Shown here: positions 17,643 through 26,440 of the stretch, in pieces | Layout of the letters: each line of letters opens with the position of its first letter | How positions within the stretch are numbered: position 1 is the stretch's first letter | DNA from: Pseudosulfitobacter pseudonitzschiae | GTDB lineage: Bacteria > Pseudomonadota > Alphaproteobacteria > Rhodobacterales > Rhodobacteraceae | DNA: 64,000 nucleotides | Assembly: GCF_900129395.1 (NCBI RefSeq) | Contig: NZ_FQVP01000001.1 | Coordinates: 62,001-126,000, forward strand | Direction: 5' to 3' | The notes under the pieces: model-generated | Told to the model about the DNA's origin: nothing | Database searches by the model: none | The model's input: only the letters and a program-made list of their open reading frames with translations | Made by a program: the position numbers and the translations under genes

Positions 17643-19004
17643 TCACTGCACTCGGACGCCCTGATCCCGCAGCACCTCCTGCACCGCCGCAATGTCCACC
17701 GCATCCAGCGCCACGCCCCGCGCCACTGCCTGCGCGGCCGCCACGCCGGCGCCTTGGCCGGCCACCGCACAGCACGCCATGTTGCGCGTGGCCGCATGGG
17801 CGATCTTGTCGCCGCCAATGGCGCGGCCCGTCACCAACAGGCCCGAAACCCCCTTGGGCAACATGCAGCGATAGGGGATATGCATGTACCGTCCAGTGGT
17901 CGGCAGGATCAGCACGCCGTAGCCATCGATGAACTCGGGGTAAATCCCGATGCTGTCGTCGAAGCGCGCCTCGTGGCGCACGTCGTCCTCGGTCATGTTG
18001 TAGACCGCGTCGATCTTGCGGGTATCGCGGATGCCGATGGTCATCCCGAAATTGCGCAACCGTGCCGCAGCACAGCCGGGGGTGTAGGCGCGCAGCACAT
18101 CAATCGCCACCATCGCCTGCGTGCGGCCCTCCATCTCGAACCGGGTCATGCTGTCGGGGTCTGTGCCATCACAGCCCGCCAGATGCACCAGGTTCATATA
18201 GGTCATCTCGCCACTGTCATGCACCGCGCCCCATGTGCCGCCAATCGTGTTCAGATGCGCCGGGATCAGCCCCTCCTTGATCGCCCGCTCGAACGGCTTG
18301 CCAAGGAACGGCGAATACATATCGTCCTCCTTTCCGTCGGTCTCGACCACCCATTCGCCGGTCGACCAGTCCTTGTAGGTCTGCGGATCGGCCTTGACCC
18401 CCGCCAGAAACGCCTCCTTGTCCACGCCCGCGATGTGAAACATCACGCTGGCCGCCTGCATCTCTTCCACGGGCGTTTTCACCGTGGCAGCCCCCGCCCG
18501 GTGCGCCACGTCGGCGTCGCCCGTGGCGTCAATGACCACCCGCGCGGTGATCGCCTCGCGGCCCGCTTTCGATTCCACGATCACGCCGGTGATCCGGTCG
18601 CCCTCCATGATCGGCGCGACGAACTGGCGGTGAAGCATGGGCGTAATGCCCGCCTCTTCGACCATCCGATCCGCGACCAGCTTGAACCCCTCGCTGTCCA
18701 ACTCATAGCTCAGCGACTGGCTTTCGGGCGTGGCGGCACCCATCGCCTTGGCGCGCTCCTCGAATTCGGTGCCTAGTCCACCGGCCTCGATGGTGGCTTC
18801 GTGGCGATACCACGCGAAACCTTCGACACCCACCGCCGTGATGTTGCCGCCAAAACAGCCGAACCGGTCCAGCAAGGCCACCTTCGCCCCCGCCCGCGCC
18901 GCTGCAATCGCCGCCGCCAGACCACCGGGGCCCGAGCCCACGACCAGCACCTCGGTGTCATGGATCACGGGCGTTTCGCGGGCGGGTTCAAGGATCGTGT
19001 TCAT
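17643..19004 (-). CDS. FAD-dependent oxidoreductase
   Basis: A 453-residue flavoprotein with N-terminal dinucleotide-binding VVGSGPGGLAAAIAAARAG (GSGPGG at 23-28), the DRFGCFGGNIT motif of the FAD_oxidored family, an ATG motif VVIDATGDADVAHRAGA, and C-terminal LLVTGRAIGGDKIAHAATRNM. Relatives are predicted dehydrogenases of unknown substrate. Two TGTTACA direct repeats lie just upstream of its start. It is divergent from pepT. Confidence 0.88.
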   Translation of the reverse strand: MNTILEPARETPVIHDTEVLVVGSGPGGLAAAIAAARAGAKVALLDRFGCFGGNITAVGVEGFAWYRHEATIEAGGLGTEFEERAKAMGAATPESQSLSYELDSEGFKLVADRMVEEAGITPMLHRQFVAPIMEGDRITGVIVESKAGREAITARVVIDATGDADVAHRAGAATVKTPVEEMQAASVMFHIAGVDKEAFLAGVKADPQTYKDWSTGEWVVETDGKEDDMYSPFLGKPFERAIKEGLIPAHLNTIGGTWGAVHDSGEMTYMNLVHLAGCDGTDPDSMTRFEMEGRTQAMVAIDVLRAYTPGCAAARLRNFGMTIGIRDTRKIDAVYNMTEDDVRHEARFDDSIGIYPEFIDGYGVLILPTTGRYMHIPYRCMLPKGVSGLLVTGRAIGGDKIAHAATRNMACCAVAGQGAGVAAAQAVARGVALDAVDIAAVQEVLRDQGVRVQ

Positions 19005-19016
19005 GGGGCAGGCTCC

Positions 19017-19034
19017 TGTTACAGAGCTGTTACA
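19017..19034. promoter_or_regulatory. Direct repeat upstream of the FAD oxidoreductase
   Basis: TGTTACA occurs at 19017-19023 and again at 19028-19034, an 11-base period (one helical turn) that would place two protein contacts on the same DNA face. It overlaps the ribosome-binding region of the minus-strand gene and lies in the divergent intergenic region with pepT. The binding factor is unknown. Confidence 0.3.
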
Positions 19035-19123
19035 TTGCGCCCGTGTCCCACGGCGTCAATCCCTTGACACGCACGCGCGCCCGCTTCCACATGCGCCCAA
19101 CCCCCGGATCCAGGAGAACCGCC

Positions 19124-20383
19124 ATGCGCACCGATTTCGACACCGAACTGGAAGACCGCCTCGTCCGCTACGCCAAAATCGACAGCCAAAGCGACGGCCA
19201 CAGCGCATCGGTCCCCAGCACGAAAATCCAGCTGGATATGTCGCGCCTGCTGATGGACGAACTGAAAGCGATGGGCGCGCAGGATGTGACCCTTAGCCAG
19301 GACAGCGTCGTTCTGGCCACCATCCCCGCAACCCAGAGCGTTGATGCCCCCGTGATGGGATGGCTCGCCCATGTCGACACGGCGCCCCAGTTCAATGCCA
19401 CCGGCGTGAAACCCGTGGTGCATCGCGGCTATAACGGCGGCGACATCAGCTTTGCCGACGCGCCCGACCTGCGGCTGTCGCCCGAGGAATACCCGTTCCT
19501 GTCCGAGAAGGTGGGCGAGGATATCATCACCGCCAGCGGCACCACCCTGTTGGGTGCCGACGACAAGGCCGGCGTGGCCGTCGTGATGACCGCCGCGCGG
19601 CACTTGCTGGACAATCCTGACATCGCGCATGGCAAGATCCGTCTGGCCTTTGTCCCCGACGAGGAAATCGGGCGCGGCGTCACGCCGAACCTGCCCGCCG
19701 ATCTGGGGGCCGATTTTGCCTATACATTCGACGGCTCGACGCCCGGTGACGTGGAATACGAGAGCTTTTCGGCGGACGCGGGCGTTGTCAAAATCACCGG
19801 CGTGTCGATCCACCCCGGCTGGGCCAAGGACGAGTTGGTCAACGCCCTGCATCTGGGGGCCAAGGTGCTGATGACATTGCCGCATGTCACCATGACCCCC
19901 GAAACGACTGAGGGCCGCGAGGGGTTCATCCACGCGGTGTCGATGACCGGCAGCGCGGCCGAGGTCGAGATGCACTTCATCCTGCGCGACTTTGAAATGG
20001 AAGGGCTGGAGGCCAAGGGCGCGCTCTTGCGTCAGGTCTGCGAAACCGTTGCGGCGACCGAGCCGCGCGCGCGGATCACCTGTGATATCACCCACCAGTA
20101 CCGCAACATGCGCTATTGGCTGGAAAAGGACATGACGCCCGTGGATATGGCGCTTGCCGCCGTGCGCAAAGCGGGGATGGAACCGGTGTCGGGCGCAATC
20201 CGCGGCGGCACAGACGGGTCACGCCTGACCGAGTTCGGGACCCCCTGTCCCAATATCTTTTGCGGCATGCAGAACGTGCACGGCCCGCTGGAATGGGTGT
20301 CGGTGCAGGACATGGCCAAGGCGACGCTGGTGGCGCTAAACCTCGCAAGCAGCGTGGCGGAACTGGACGCGCCCGCCGGTTGA
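19124..20383 (+). CDS. pepT: Peptidase T (tripeptidase)
   Basis: A 419-residue M20 dinuclear zinc aminopeptidase releasing the N-terminal residue from tripeptides. Metal and catalytic motifs are MGWLAHVDTAP (first His-x-Asp), LLGADDKAGVAV (bridging Asp), VPDEEIGRGV (catalytic Glu-Glu) and FDGSTPGDVEYE. IRGGTDGSRLTEFGTPCPN binds substrate, and NVHGPLEWV carries the last zinc His. Start 19124 follows CAGGAGAACC. Cytoplasmic. Confidence 0.94.
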   Translation: MRTDFDTELEDRLVRYAKIDSQSDGHSASVPSTKIQLDMSRLLMDELKAMGAQDVTLSQDSVVLATIPATQSVDAPVMGWLAHVDTAPQFNATGVKPVVHRGYNGGDISFADAPDLRLSPEEYPFLSEKVGEDIITASGTTLLGADDKAGVAVVMTAARHLLDNPDIAHGKIRLAFVPDEEIGRGVTPNLPADLGADFAYTFDGSTPGDVEYESFSADAGVVKITGVSIHPGWAKDELVNALHLGAKVLMTLPHVTMTPETTEGREGFIHAVSMTGSAAEVEMHFILRDFEMEGLEAKGALLRQVCETVAATEPRARITCDITHQYRNMRYWLEKDMTPVDMALAAVRKAGMEPVSGAIRGGTDGSRLTEFGTPCPNIFCGMQNVHGPLEWVSVQDMAKATLVALNLASSVAELDAPAG

Positions 20384-20596
20384 CCACTCAAGGCTGCGCC
20401 CGCACGTCTTACCCAAAGTGCGCCGATTACAATTCGTACGCGTTCGGGATGGCAGTGCGTCGGGCGCGGCCCTTCACGCATTGCCCAGTGCATGGGGGCG
20501 GGTCATCCTCATACTGCCATGCATACGATCATGCCGAACCGCGGCACTCCGCCCGACCCAAGCCAGTAACCAGATCAAACACCCTCCGAGGACACC

Positions 20597-20956
20597 GTGT
20601 CATTCATCTCTCCCTCCGTTGCGCCGATCCTGTTGCTGATCGGGTCAAACGTCTTCATGACTTTCGCCTGGTACGGGCATCTGAAATACCCCGACCGGCC
20701 GCTTTTGATGGTCATTCTGCTCAGCTGGGCCATCGCGCTGTTTGAATATTGCCTCGCGGTTCCGGCCAACCGGATCGGCCATGCGGTCTATGCCACCGCC
20801 GAGCTCAAGGTCATGCAAGAGGTCATCACCCTGTGCGTCTTTGCAGGCTTTTCGGTGCTCTATCTGGGCGAACGCTTTACGATCAACCATATGGTTGGTT
20901 TCGCACTGATCTGCGCCGGTGCGTTCTTTGTCTTCAAGGCACCGATCCCCACGTAA
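20597..20956 (+). CDS. DMT-family small membrane protein (DUF486)
   Basis: A 119-residue protein with four predicted membrane helices, matching DUF486 (FMTFAWYGHLK, WAIALFEYCLAVPANRIG, FSVLYLGERFTINH). It resembles a half-size drug/metabolite transporter; substrate unknown. It starts with GTG at 20597, preceded by GAGGAC, and no ATG start is available in frame without losing the first helix. Confidence 0.88.
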   Translation: MSFISPSVAPILLLIGSNVFMTFAWYGHLKYPDRPLLMVILLSWAIALFEYCLAVPANRIGHAVYATAELKVMQEVITLCVFAGFSVLYLGERFTINHMVGFALICAGAFFVFKAPIPT

Positions 20957-21112
20957 CCGCAGGCGCGGGCAATCCGCGACCTTGATTATTGTCCTGCGGT
21001 CCGCACCGCGCCTCAGCGGGCATCGGCACGGATTTCGGAACTCAACGCATTCGCGATGTGTTGGGCCAAGGGACGATAACGTCAAAAAACGTAAAAACGA
21101 GGGACGCCATTC

Positions 21113-22609
21113 ATGAAAAAGGAATTGCCCAGCCTATCGCTTGCTCTTCTGCCTGTATTGCTCACGCTGGGGCTATTGGCCCTGCAATTGTTTTACTACG
21201 GTGATTTCACACCGCATATTCCGCTTGCCATCGGCCTTGCCATCACCTCGCTGCTTGGTGTTCTGCGAGGCCAGACATGGCTTGATATCCGCGAAGGTAT
21301 TTTCCACGTCATTCACGTCTCGATGCCATCGCTTGCCGTTCTGATCGTGGTCGGGATGATCATCGGTACATGGATTGCGGCCGGCACCGTGCCGACACTG
21401 ATTTATTACGGGCTGACACTTCTCACCCCTTCGGTCTTCCTGGCTGCGGCGATGATCCTGTGTGCCGTGGTGTCTTTGTCCCTCGGGACCAGTTGGGGCA
21501 CCGTGGGCACCGTCGGGCTGGCCCTGATGGGGATCGGCGCGGGGTTTGGGATACCGGCCTATTGGACTGCGGGCGCGATCGTTTCTGGCGCCTTCTTCGG
21601 GGACAAGATTTCGCCCCTGTCCGACACCACGAACCTCGCACCTGCGGTGACGGGCACAAATGTCTTTGACCACATTCGCAACATGATGCCCACCACCGTG
21701 CCTGCGATGCTGATCGCGCTGACGATCTATGTTGTCGTGGGCTTTGTGATGATCGAAGAGGGGGCCACAGGTGACGTCAGCGGCATTTCCCAGATCACCA
21801 CGCAACTTGACGAGACCTTTGCCCTTGGCCTTGTGCCGCTGCTGCCCGCGCTGCTGGTGATCTGTCTGGCGCTGCTGCGCCAACCGCCGCTTCCGTCGCT
21901 GTTTGCCGGTGTGGTCGCAGGTGGGCTGGTGGCCGTGTTCTGGCAGGGCGAGGGGCTGCATTCGGTCTTTGCCTACGCGCAATCGGGCTATGCCATTGAA
22001 ACCGGCGTTGCGGATATTGACACCTTGTTGAATGCCGGTGGCATCCAGTCGATGATGTGGACCATTTCACTGATGCTGATCGCCCTGGGCTTTGGCGGCG
22101 CGCTTGAACGGACGGGATGTCTCGAAGCAATCATTCACGCCATCATCGCGCGGGTCAAAAGCTTTGGTGCCGTGCAAAGCTCGGCCATCGGAACCGCATT
22201 TGCGACCAACCTCGTTGCAGGCGATCCCTATATCTCGATTGCATTGCCGGGGCGGATGTATGCGCCGCTGTACCGCGGCATGGGCTATTCCACACTGAAC
22301 CTCAGCCGCGCCGTGGAAGAGGGCGGCACATTGATGAGCCCGCTGATCCCGTGGAACGCCGGTGGTGCTTTCGTCATCAGCGCGCTGGGCCTTGGCGTGA
22401 TGAGCGGCAATCTGCAAAACCTGCTCTACATCCCGTTGGCCTTTGCCTGTTGGACCGCACCGGTGATCGGCATCCTTTATGCGGTCACAGGGCTGTTTTC
22501 GCCCAAGGCCACGGAACAGGACCGCCGCGATTGGGAAAAATCGGACGAGGATGTGATGAACCTCGACGACCACGAACTGGGCGGGTTGGCCGACGCGAAG
22601 GCGACCTGA
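21113..22609 (+). CDS. NhaC-type Na+/H+ antiporter family protein
   Basis: A 498-residue membrane protein with about eleven hydrophobic segments. Family motifs include SLSLGTSWGTVGTVG, the conserved SGAFFGDKISPLSDTTNLA, TNLVAGDPYISIALPGRM and EEGGTLMSPLIPWN. These are characteristic of NhaC antiporters, which exchange cytoplasmic Na+ for H+; some relatives move organic acids or amino acids. A GAGGGACG ribosome-binding site precedes ATG 21113. Monocistronic, ended by a hairpin at 22636-22655. Confidence 0.9.
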   Translation: MKKELPSLSLALLPVLLTLGLLALQLFYYGDFTPHIPLAIGLAITSLLGVLRGQTWLDIREGIFHVIHVSMPSLAVLIVVGMIIGTWIAAGTVPTLIYYGLTLLTPSVFLAAAMILCAVVSLSLGTSWGTVGTVGLALMGIGAGFGIPAYWTAGAIVSGAFFGDKISPLSDTTNLAPAVTGTNVFDHIRNMMPTTVPAMLIALTIYVVVGFVMIEEGATGDVSGISQITTQLDETFALGLVPLLPALLVICLALLRQPPLPSLFAGVVAGGLVAVFWQGEGLHSVFAYAQSGYAIETGVADIDTLLNAGGIQSMMWTISLMLIALGFGGALERTGCLEAIIHAIIARVKSFGAVQSSAIGTAFATNLVAGDPYISIALPGRMYAPLYRGMGYSTLNLSRAVEEGGTLMSPLIPWNAGGAFVISALGLGVMSGNLQNLLYIPLAFACWTAPVIGILYAVTGLFSPKATEQDRRDWEKSDEDVMNLDDHELGGLADAKAT

Positions 22610-22635
22610 GCAGACAGGTCTGGCAAACAGGCAAG

Positions 22636-22655
22636 CGGCCCCCGGTTGGGGGCCG
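22636..22655. terminator. Hairpin between convergent nhaC-type and lysR genes
   Basis: CGGCCCCC and GGGGGCCG form a perfect 8-bp stem around a four-base loop. It sits between two convergent stop codons, so it may serve both strands, though there is no T tract on either side. Confidence 0.5.
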
Positions 22656-22707
22656 TTGGCGTGTCTGGTGGGCGCAAGGGGCGCCTGCATCACATCCGCC
22701 GTGCACC

Positions 22708-23574
22708 TTAGCCGGCCAGAACCGCAGGCAACCCTGCAACCAACCCGTCAAACACCGCCCGCACCGCCGGGCTGTCCCGCTGGTCCTCGTGCATCGTCAC
22801 CGCGCAGGGCATCGGCACAGACAGGTCGGGCAGAACCCGCACAAAGCCCAACCGTCTGGCGATCCCCGACTGGCACAGGCCGACGCCCATACCCGCCGCT
22901 ATCGCCGCGATCTGCACCAGCGCATCGTCGCTGCGCAGCACCACGTTATGCGGCTCGGGCAGTCCGCGTGCTGCCAGTCCCGCCGCGATCCGACCCGCAC
23001 GGTCGTCGCTGATGAACGGGCAGGTCTCCAAGGGCACATCCCGCCCTACATCCAGTTCCGGCGCGGCAAATAGGCCCAAGTCCACCGCAGGCAGGTTGCG
23101 TGCGACCAGCGCCTTTTGTGTCAGCGGCGCGGTGCGTATGGCCACGTCGGCGGCACGGTGCAGTAGGTCTTCGGTGCTGTCGGTGGCCGCCAGTTCGATC
23201 AAGAGGCGCGGATATCGGGCACGCAACGCTGCCAGCAGCGGCGGCACCACATGCACGGCCATCACGCGTGGACAGGTCAGGCGCACGACGCCTGCAACCT
23301 CGTGTCCCTGATCCACCAGCCGCCGCAGACCATAGGCCCCGTTCAGCACCGCTTGCGCGGGGCCATGCAACCGTTCGGCCAAAGGTGTCGCGGTCAGCCC
23401 GTTCTGCGCCCGCGTGAACAACCGCGCGCCCAACTCGGCCTCCAGCGTCTCGATCTGCCGCCGCACGGTGGGCTGCGACAGCCCCAACAGACGCGCGGCC
23501 GCAGACAGCGATCCACGCTCCATGACGGCGCAAAAGGCGGGGATCAGGTCCAGCGATGTCAGCGGTATGCTCAT
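22708..23574 (-). CDS. LysR-family transcriptional regulator
   Basis: A 288-residue regulator with an N-terminal winged helix-turn-helix (SLSAAARLLGLSQPTVRRQI at about 23-42) and a C-terminal periplasmic-binding-protein-like effector domain. It is divergent from the DUF4260 gene with an 84-base shared intergenic region that contains two palindromes, so it probably regulates that gene and itself. The effector is unknown. Confidence 0.9.
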   Translation of the reverse strand: MSIPLTSLDLIPAFCAVMERGSLSAAARLLGLSQPTVRRQIETLEAELGARLFTRAQNGLTATPLAERLHGPAQAVLNGAYGLRRLVDQGHEVAGVVRLTCPRVMAVHVVPPLLAALRARYPRLLIELAATDSTEDLLHRAADVAIRTAPLTQKALVARNLPAVDLGLFAAPELDVGRDVPLETCPFISDDRAGRIAAGLAARGLPEPHNVVLRSDDALVQIAAIAAGMGVGLCQSGIARRLGFVRVLPDLSVPMPCAVTMHEDQRDSPAVRAVFDGLVAGLPAVLAG

Positions 23575-23590
23575 AACTTCTTTCTAGGTG

Positions 23591-23618
23591 AATATGCGTA
23601 TTTGAACAATGGTGTTCA
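23591..23618. promoter_or_regulatory. Candidate LysR operator (two palindromes)
   Basis: AATA-tgcg-TATT (23591-23602) is followed directly by TGAAC-aatggt-GTTCA (23603-23618). Both lie in the divergent lysR/DUF4260 intergenic region, as expected for the recognition and activation sites of a LysR regulator. Confidence 0.45.
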
Positions 23619-23658
23619 TCTAATCCCTGCGCCACATCTGTTGCATAGGAGCCAAAAC

Positions 23659-24030
23659 ATGACACACACCATGACCCCCTCAATGTCCCGCACCCTGCGC
23701 GCCGAAGGCGCCGCGATCTTTGTTGCAGCCCTATGGGCTTTCCATTTGTCCGGCGCTTCCTGGTGGCTGTTCGCCGCCCTGATCCTCGCCCCTGATCTGG
23801 CCATGCTGGGATACCTTGCAGGCCCCCGCATCGGCGCGATCTGCTACAACCTGATCCACAGCTACACCCCCGTTCTCGCGATCGGCGCGATCCTTTACGC
23901 GCTGGACAGTCCTGCAGCCCTGCCGCTGACCGCCATCCTGGTCGCGCATATCGGCATGGACAGGGCGATGGGCTATGGGCTGAAACACACCAGCGGCTTT
24001 AAAGACACCCACCTGGACGTGTTTTCATAA
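23659..24030 (+). CDS. DUF4260 membrane protein
   Basis: A 123-residue protein with three or four hydrophobic segments, matching DUF4260: ALWAFHLSGASWWLFAALIL, APDLAMLGYLAGPRIGAICYN (helix with Asp) and HIGMDRAMGYGLKH near the C terminus. It is chromosomally encoded; family function is unknown. The ATG at 23659 follows AGGAGCCAAA. It is probably controlled by the divergent LysR regulator. Confidence 0.85.
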   Translation: MTHTMTPSMSRTLRAEGAAIFVAALWAFHLSGASWWLFAALILAPDLAMLGYLAGPRIGAICYNLIHSYTPVLAIGAILYALDSPAALPLTAILVAHIGMDRAMGYGLKHTSGFKDTHLDVFS

Positions 24031-24072
24031 CGCCTCTTTTAAAGGCAGCGATCCGCGGCTAAGGGGATGGGC

Positions 24073-25452
24073 ATGACAGACATGACCCAACCCCAAATGC
24101 CGCGGATGACCTATCCCGGCCACGTCCGCGCCATGCTGGTGCTGGGCTTGCCGTTGATCGGCGGGCACATCGGCCAGATGGCCATCGGTGTGACGGATAC
24201 CGTGATGCTGGGTTGGTACGGGGTCGAGGCGCTGGCCGCCGTGACGCTGGCGTCGACCTATTTCTTCGTGATCTTCCTGCTGGGCAGCGGCTTTGCCTGG
24301 GGCGTGATGCCCATGGTCGCCTCCTATGATGCCGAGGGTGACGAGGTGTCGCTGCGCCGTGCCACCCGCATGGGCCTTTGGCTTTCGGTGGGCTTTGGCG
24401 CTGTGGTCGCCCCCCTGTTCATCTGGGCCAAGCCGGTGCTGCTGATGCTGGGCCAGACCGACCAGGTCGCCCGCGACGGGGCGCTTTACCTTGGAATTGC
24501 GGGCTGGGGCATGGTGCCGGCACTGCTGGTCATGGTGATGAAATCCTATCTTGCTGCGCTGGGGCGTACGCAGATCGTGCTGTGGATCACCATCGCGGCG
24601 GCGGTGGTCAACGGGCTGGCCAACTATGCGTTGATCTTCGGCAACTGGGGCGCGCCCGAACTGGGCGTGCGCGGGGCGGCCATTGCGTCGATCACAACAC
24701 AGGCGGTCAGCCTTGTGGGCGTGATCATCTACGCCCTGCGCACGCTGCCGCAGCACCAGATTTTTGTGCGCCTGTGGCGGCCCGACTGGCATATGATGGC
24801 GCGGGTGTTCCGGCTGGGCCTGCCCATCGGCATCACCAGCCTGTCCGAGGCAGGGCTGTTCGCCGCATCTGCCGTGATGATGGGCTGGCTTGGCACCGTA
24901 CCATTGGCCGCCCACGGGATCGCCGTCCAGATGGCGGGACTGACCTTCATGGTGCACCTTGGCCTGTCCAACGTCGCCACCATCCGCGCAGGCAATGCAC
25001 TGGGCCGCCGCGATGCGCTGCATATGGCACGGGGCGCCCGCACGGCCTTTGTGTTGTCGCTGTGCATGGCGCTGATCACCACGGCGGTATTCCTGCTGTG
25101 GCCCGAGACGCTGATCTCGGTCTTTGTCCAGCGGGACGAACCTGCGCGCGACCAGATCATGCTGATCGGTGTGGGCCTGCTGGCGGTGGCGGCGCTGTTC
25201 CAGCTGGTCGACGGGGTGCAGGTGATTGCACTTGGCCTGCTGCGCGGGCTGCAGGACACATCGATGCCGATGGTGCTGGCTGGTATCAGCTATTGGCTGG
25301 TGGGGCTGCCCACGGCCTATCTGTTCGGCTTTGTGCTGGATATGGGTGGGGTGGGCGTGTGGTTCGGCCTTGTGGTGGGCCTGGGCACCGCGGCGCTGAC
25401 ACTGGCCTGGCGTTTCTGGCGGGTCAGCTTCCCCAAGGTGGGGCGCGCCTGA
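24073..25452 (+). CDS. MATE-family efflux transporter
   Basis: A 459-residue, twelve-helix exporter of the NorM branch (LGLPLIGGHIGQMAIGVTDTVMLG at the start, MKSYLAALGRTQIVLW in helix 4-5, LPIGITSLSEAGLFAASAVMMG opening the second half). It would export cationic drugs or metabolites using Na+ or H+. ATG 24073 is preferred over 24067 because AAGGGG then has a normal six-base spacing. Its stop is immediately followed by repeat R1a. Confidence 0.92.
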   Translation: MTDMTQPQMPRMTYPGHVRAMLVLGLPLIGGHIGQMAIGVTDTVMLGWYGVEALAAVTLASTYFFVIFLLGSGFAWGVMPMVASYDAEGDEVSLRRATRMGLWLSVGFGAVVAPLFIWAKPVLLMLGQTDQVARDGALYLGIAGWGMVPALLVMVMKSYLAALGRTQIVLWITIAAAVVNGLANYALIFGNWGAPELGVRGAAIASITTQAVSLVGVIIYALRTLPQHQIFVRLWRPDWHMMARVFRLGLPIGITSLSEAGLFAASAVMMGWLGTVPLAAHGIAVQMAGLTFMVHLGLSNVATIRAGNALGRRDALHMARGARTAFVLSLCMALITTAVFLLWPETLISVFVQRDEPARDQIMLIGVGLLAVAALFQLVDGVQVIALGLLRGLQDTSMPMVLAGISYWLVGLPTAYLFGFVLDMGGVGVWFGLVVGLGTAALTLAWRFWRVSFPKVGRA

Positions 25453-25453
25453 C

Positions 25454-25570
25454 TGTCAGATGCCAGGCAAAGGCGACATTTAGCTAGAGCGCGGCGGCAC
25501 ATCCGAACGACAGGGCAGGGGTTAAGCGGTCATTCGTGAAAAATGCAGCGAAGGTCTGGTCTGAGCCCTT
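25454..25570 (+). repeat. Dispersed repeat R1, copy a
   Basis: Beginning two bases after the MATE stop, this stretch aligns with 35915-36043: shared TGTCA-ATGCCA-GCAAA at the start, GA-CGCGGCG in the middle, then GGGCAGGGG, AAGC-GTCATTCGTGAAA and TGCAGCGAAGG near the end. Identity by eye is roughly 70-75%. It is non-coding and of a type I recall as common between genes in Roseobacter-group genomes. Confidence 0.7.
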
Positions 25571-25831
25571 TCCGCAATCCCCTGCGCGGGATCAAGGCCG
25601 CAGGCCGCCGCGCATCGCCGGGCCGCCCCACGGCGCGGCGATTTGGTTTCTGTTGCGCCTGACCGATAGCTCGGATGTGTTTGGCTGCCATAAAGTGCCA
25701 GACACCAAGGTCCGATCGCCGCACCTCGGCCCGACGATGCGCGGCTTAGCACTCCAATTCAAACGGCAGCAAAGTCCGCGAAGCGGACCTTGCTCCATGC
25801 CACGTCCAAGGGCAGGTTTAAGCCAGCAGGA
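25571..25831. other. Gene-free spacer between repeats R1a and R2a
   Basis: No supported gene. It contains an imperfect hairpin near 25611-25643 (ATCGCCG and CGGCGAT arms around a GC-rich loop) and a CCGCGAAGCGG palindrome near 25776. It occupies the position held at the other R1/R2 locus by a small orphan gene, and could be a decayed version. Confidence 0.4.
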
Positions 25832-25892
25832 CTTGGCATTTGGATCGAAATGGCTTGGCCTTTCACCCTGGCGCGCGCCAGAAAATTCGGCA
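25832..25892 (+). repeat. Dispersed repeat R2, copy a
   Basis: It aligns with 36688-36750: CTTGGCA-TT-GG-TCG-AAT-GCTTGGC, then CAGAAAATTCG about 30 bases later in both copies. It ends exactly at the stop codon of the following minus-strand gene. It is non-coding. Confidence 0.6.
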
Positions 25893-26294
25893 CTAGCCCT
25901 GCATCAGCCGGTCGGCCTTCTTGCGCACCAGCACGCTGCGCAGATCATGCATGGCCAGCAACAGCGCATCGGTGACATCATCCAGTTGCTCGTCGGTGGC
26001 CTTGGACTGTGCCCAATGTGTCGTCAAGTTCAGATAGTCCACGGCCCGGTGAATATCGTCGATGTCACGCGCGGCCAGCAGCGCCTGGCGCGAAGCCATC
26101 CACGATTTGATCTCGGCCATATCCTCGTCGCTCAGCGTACGGTCGCCGTGCGGCTTTACCTCGCCGTTGCGGATGTTGATGACCGCAATCTGGTCCATCT
26201 CGATCCGCCGTTGCCGGTTTTCGGTGTCGATGCGAAACACCGCCGCTCCGTTTTCGCGTACCCTGAAGTAATAGTCGGGCAACTCGCCTGCCAT
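25893..26294 (-). CDS. Conserved hypothetical protein (133 residues)
   Basis: A soluble, charged protein. It begins YYFRVRENGAAVFRIDTENR, a compact beta-rich start, followed by a helical region (LSDEDMAEIKSWMASRQALLAARDIDDIHRAVDYLNLTTHWAQ). No known domain is recognised. AAGGA lies eight bases upstream of the ATG. It is downstream of the CDF transporter gene on the same strand (146-base gap). Codon use is like the neighbours, so it is a resident gene. Confidence 0.75.
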   Translation of the reverse strand: MAGELPDYYFRVRENGAAVFRIDTENRQRRIEMDQIAVINIRNGEVKPHGDRTLSDEDMAEIKSWMASRQALLAARDIDDIHRAVDYLNLTTHWAQSKATDEQLDDVTDALLLAMHDLRSVLVRKKADRLMQG

Positions 26295-26440
26295 GCCGCG
26301 ATCCTTGATGGTTCAAATGTTTTCGCTACCCAGCCCTTACCAGCACCGGCTTGATTGGCAAAGATGTTTCCCCGAATTGCCCGGCTTGGCAAGGGGGGCA
26401 CCGCCTGCAACGCCGAATTGCCGGCCGGTGCGGCGGCGGT

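Noticed and set aside
25536-26354. A 272-codon plus-strand frame through the R1/R2 region into the 133-residue gene
   Set aside because: It crosses dispersed repeats and is antisense to a better-supported gene with a proper ribosome-binding site.
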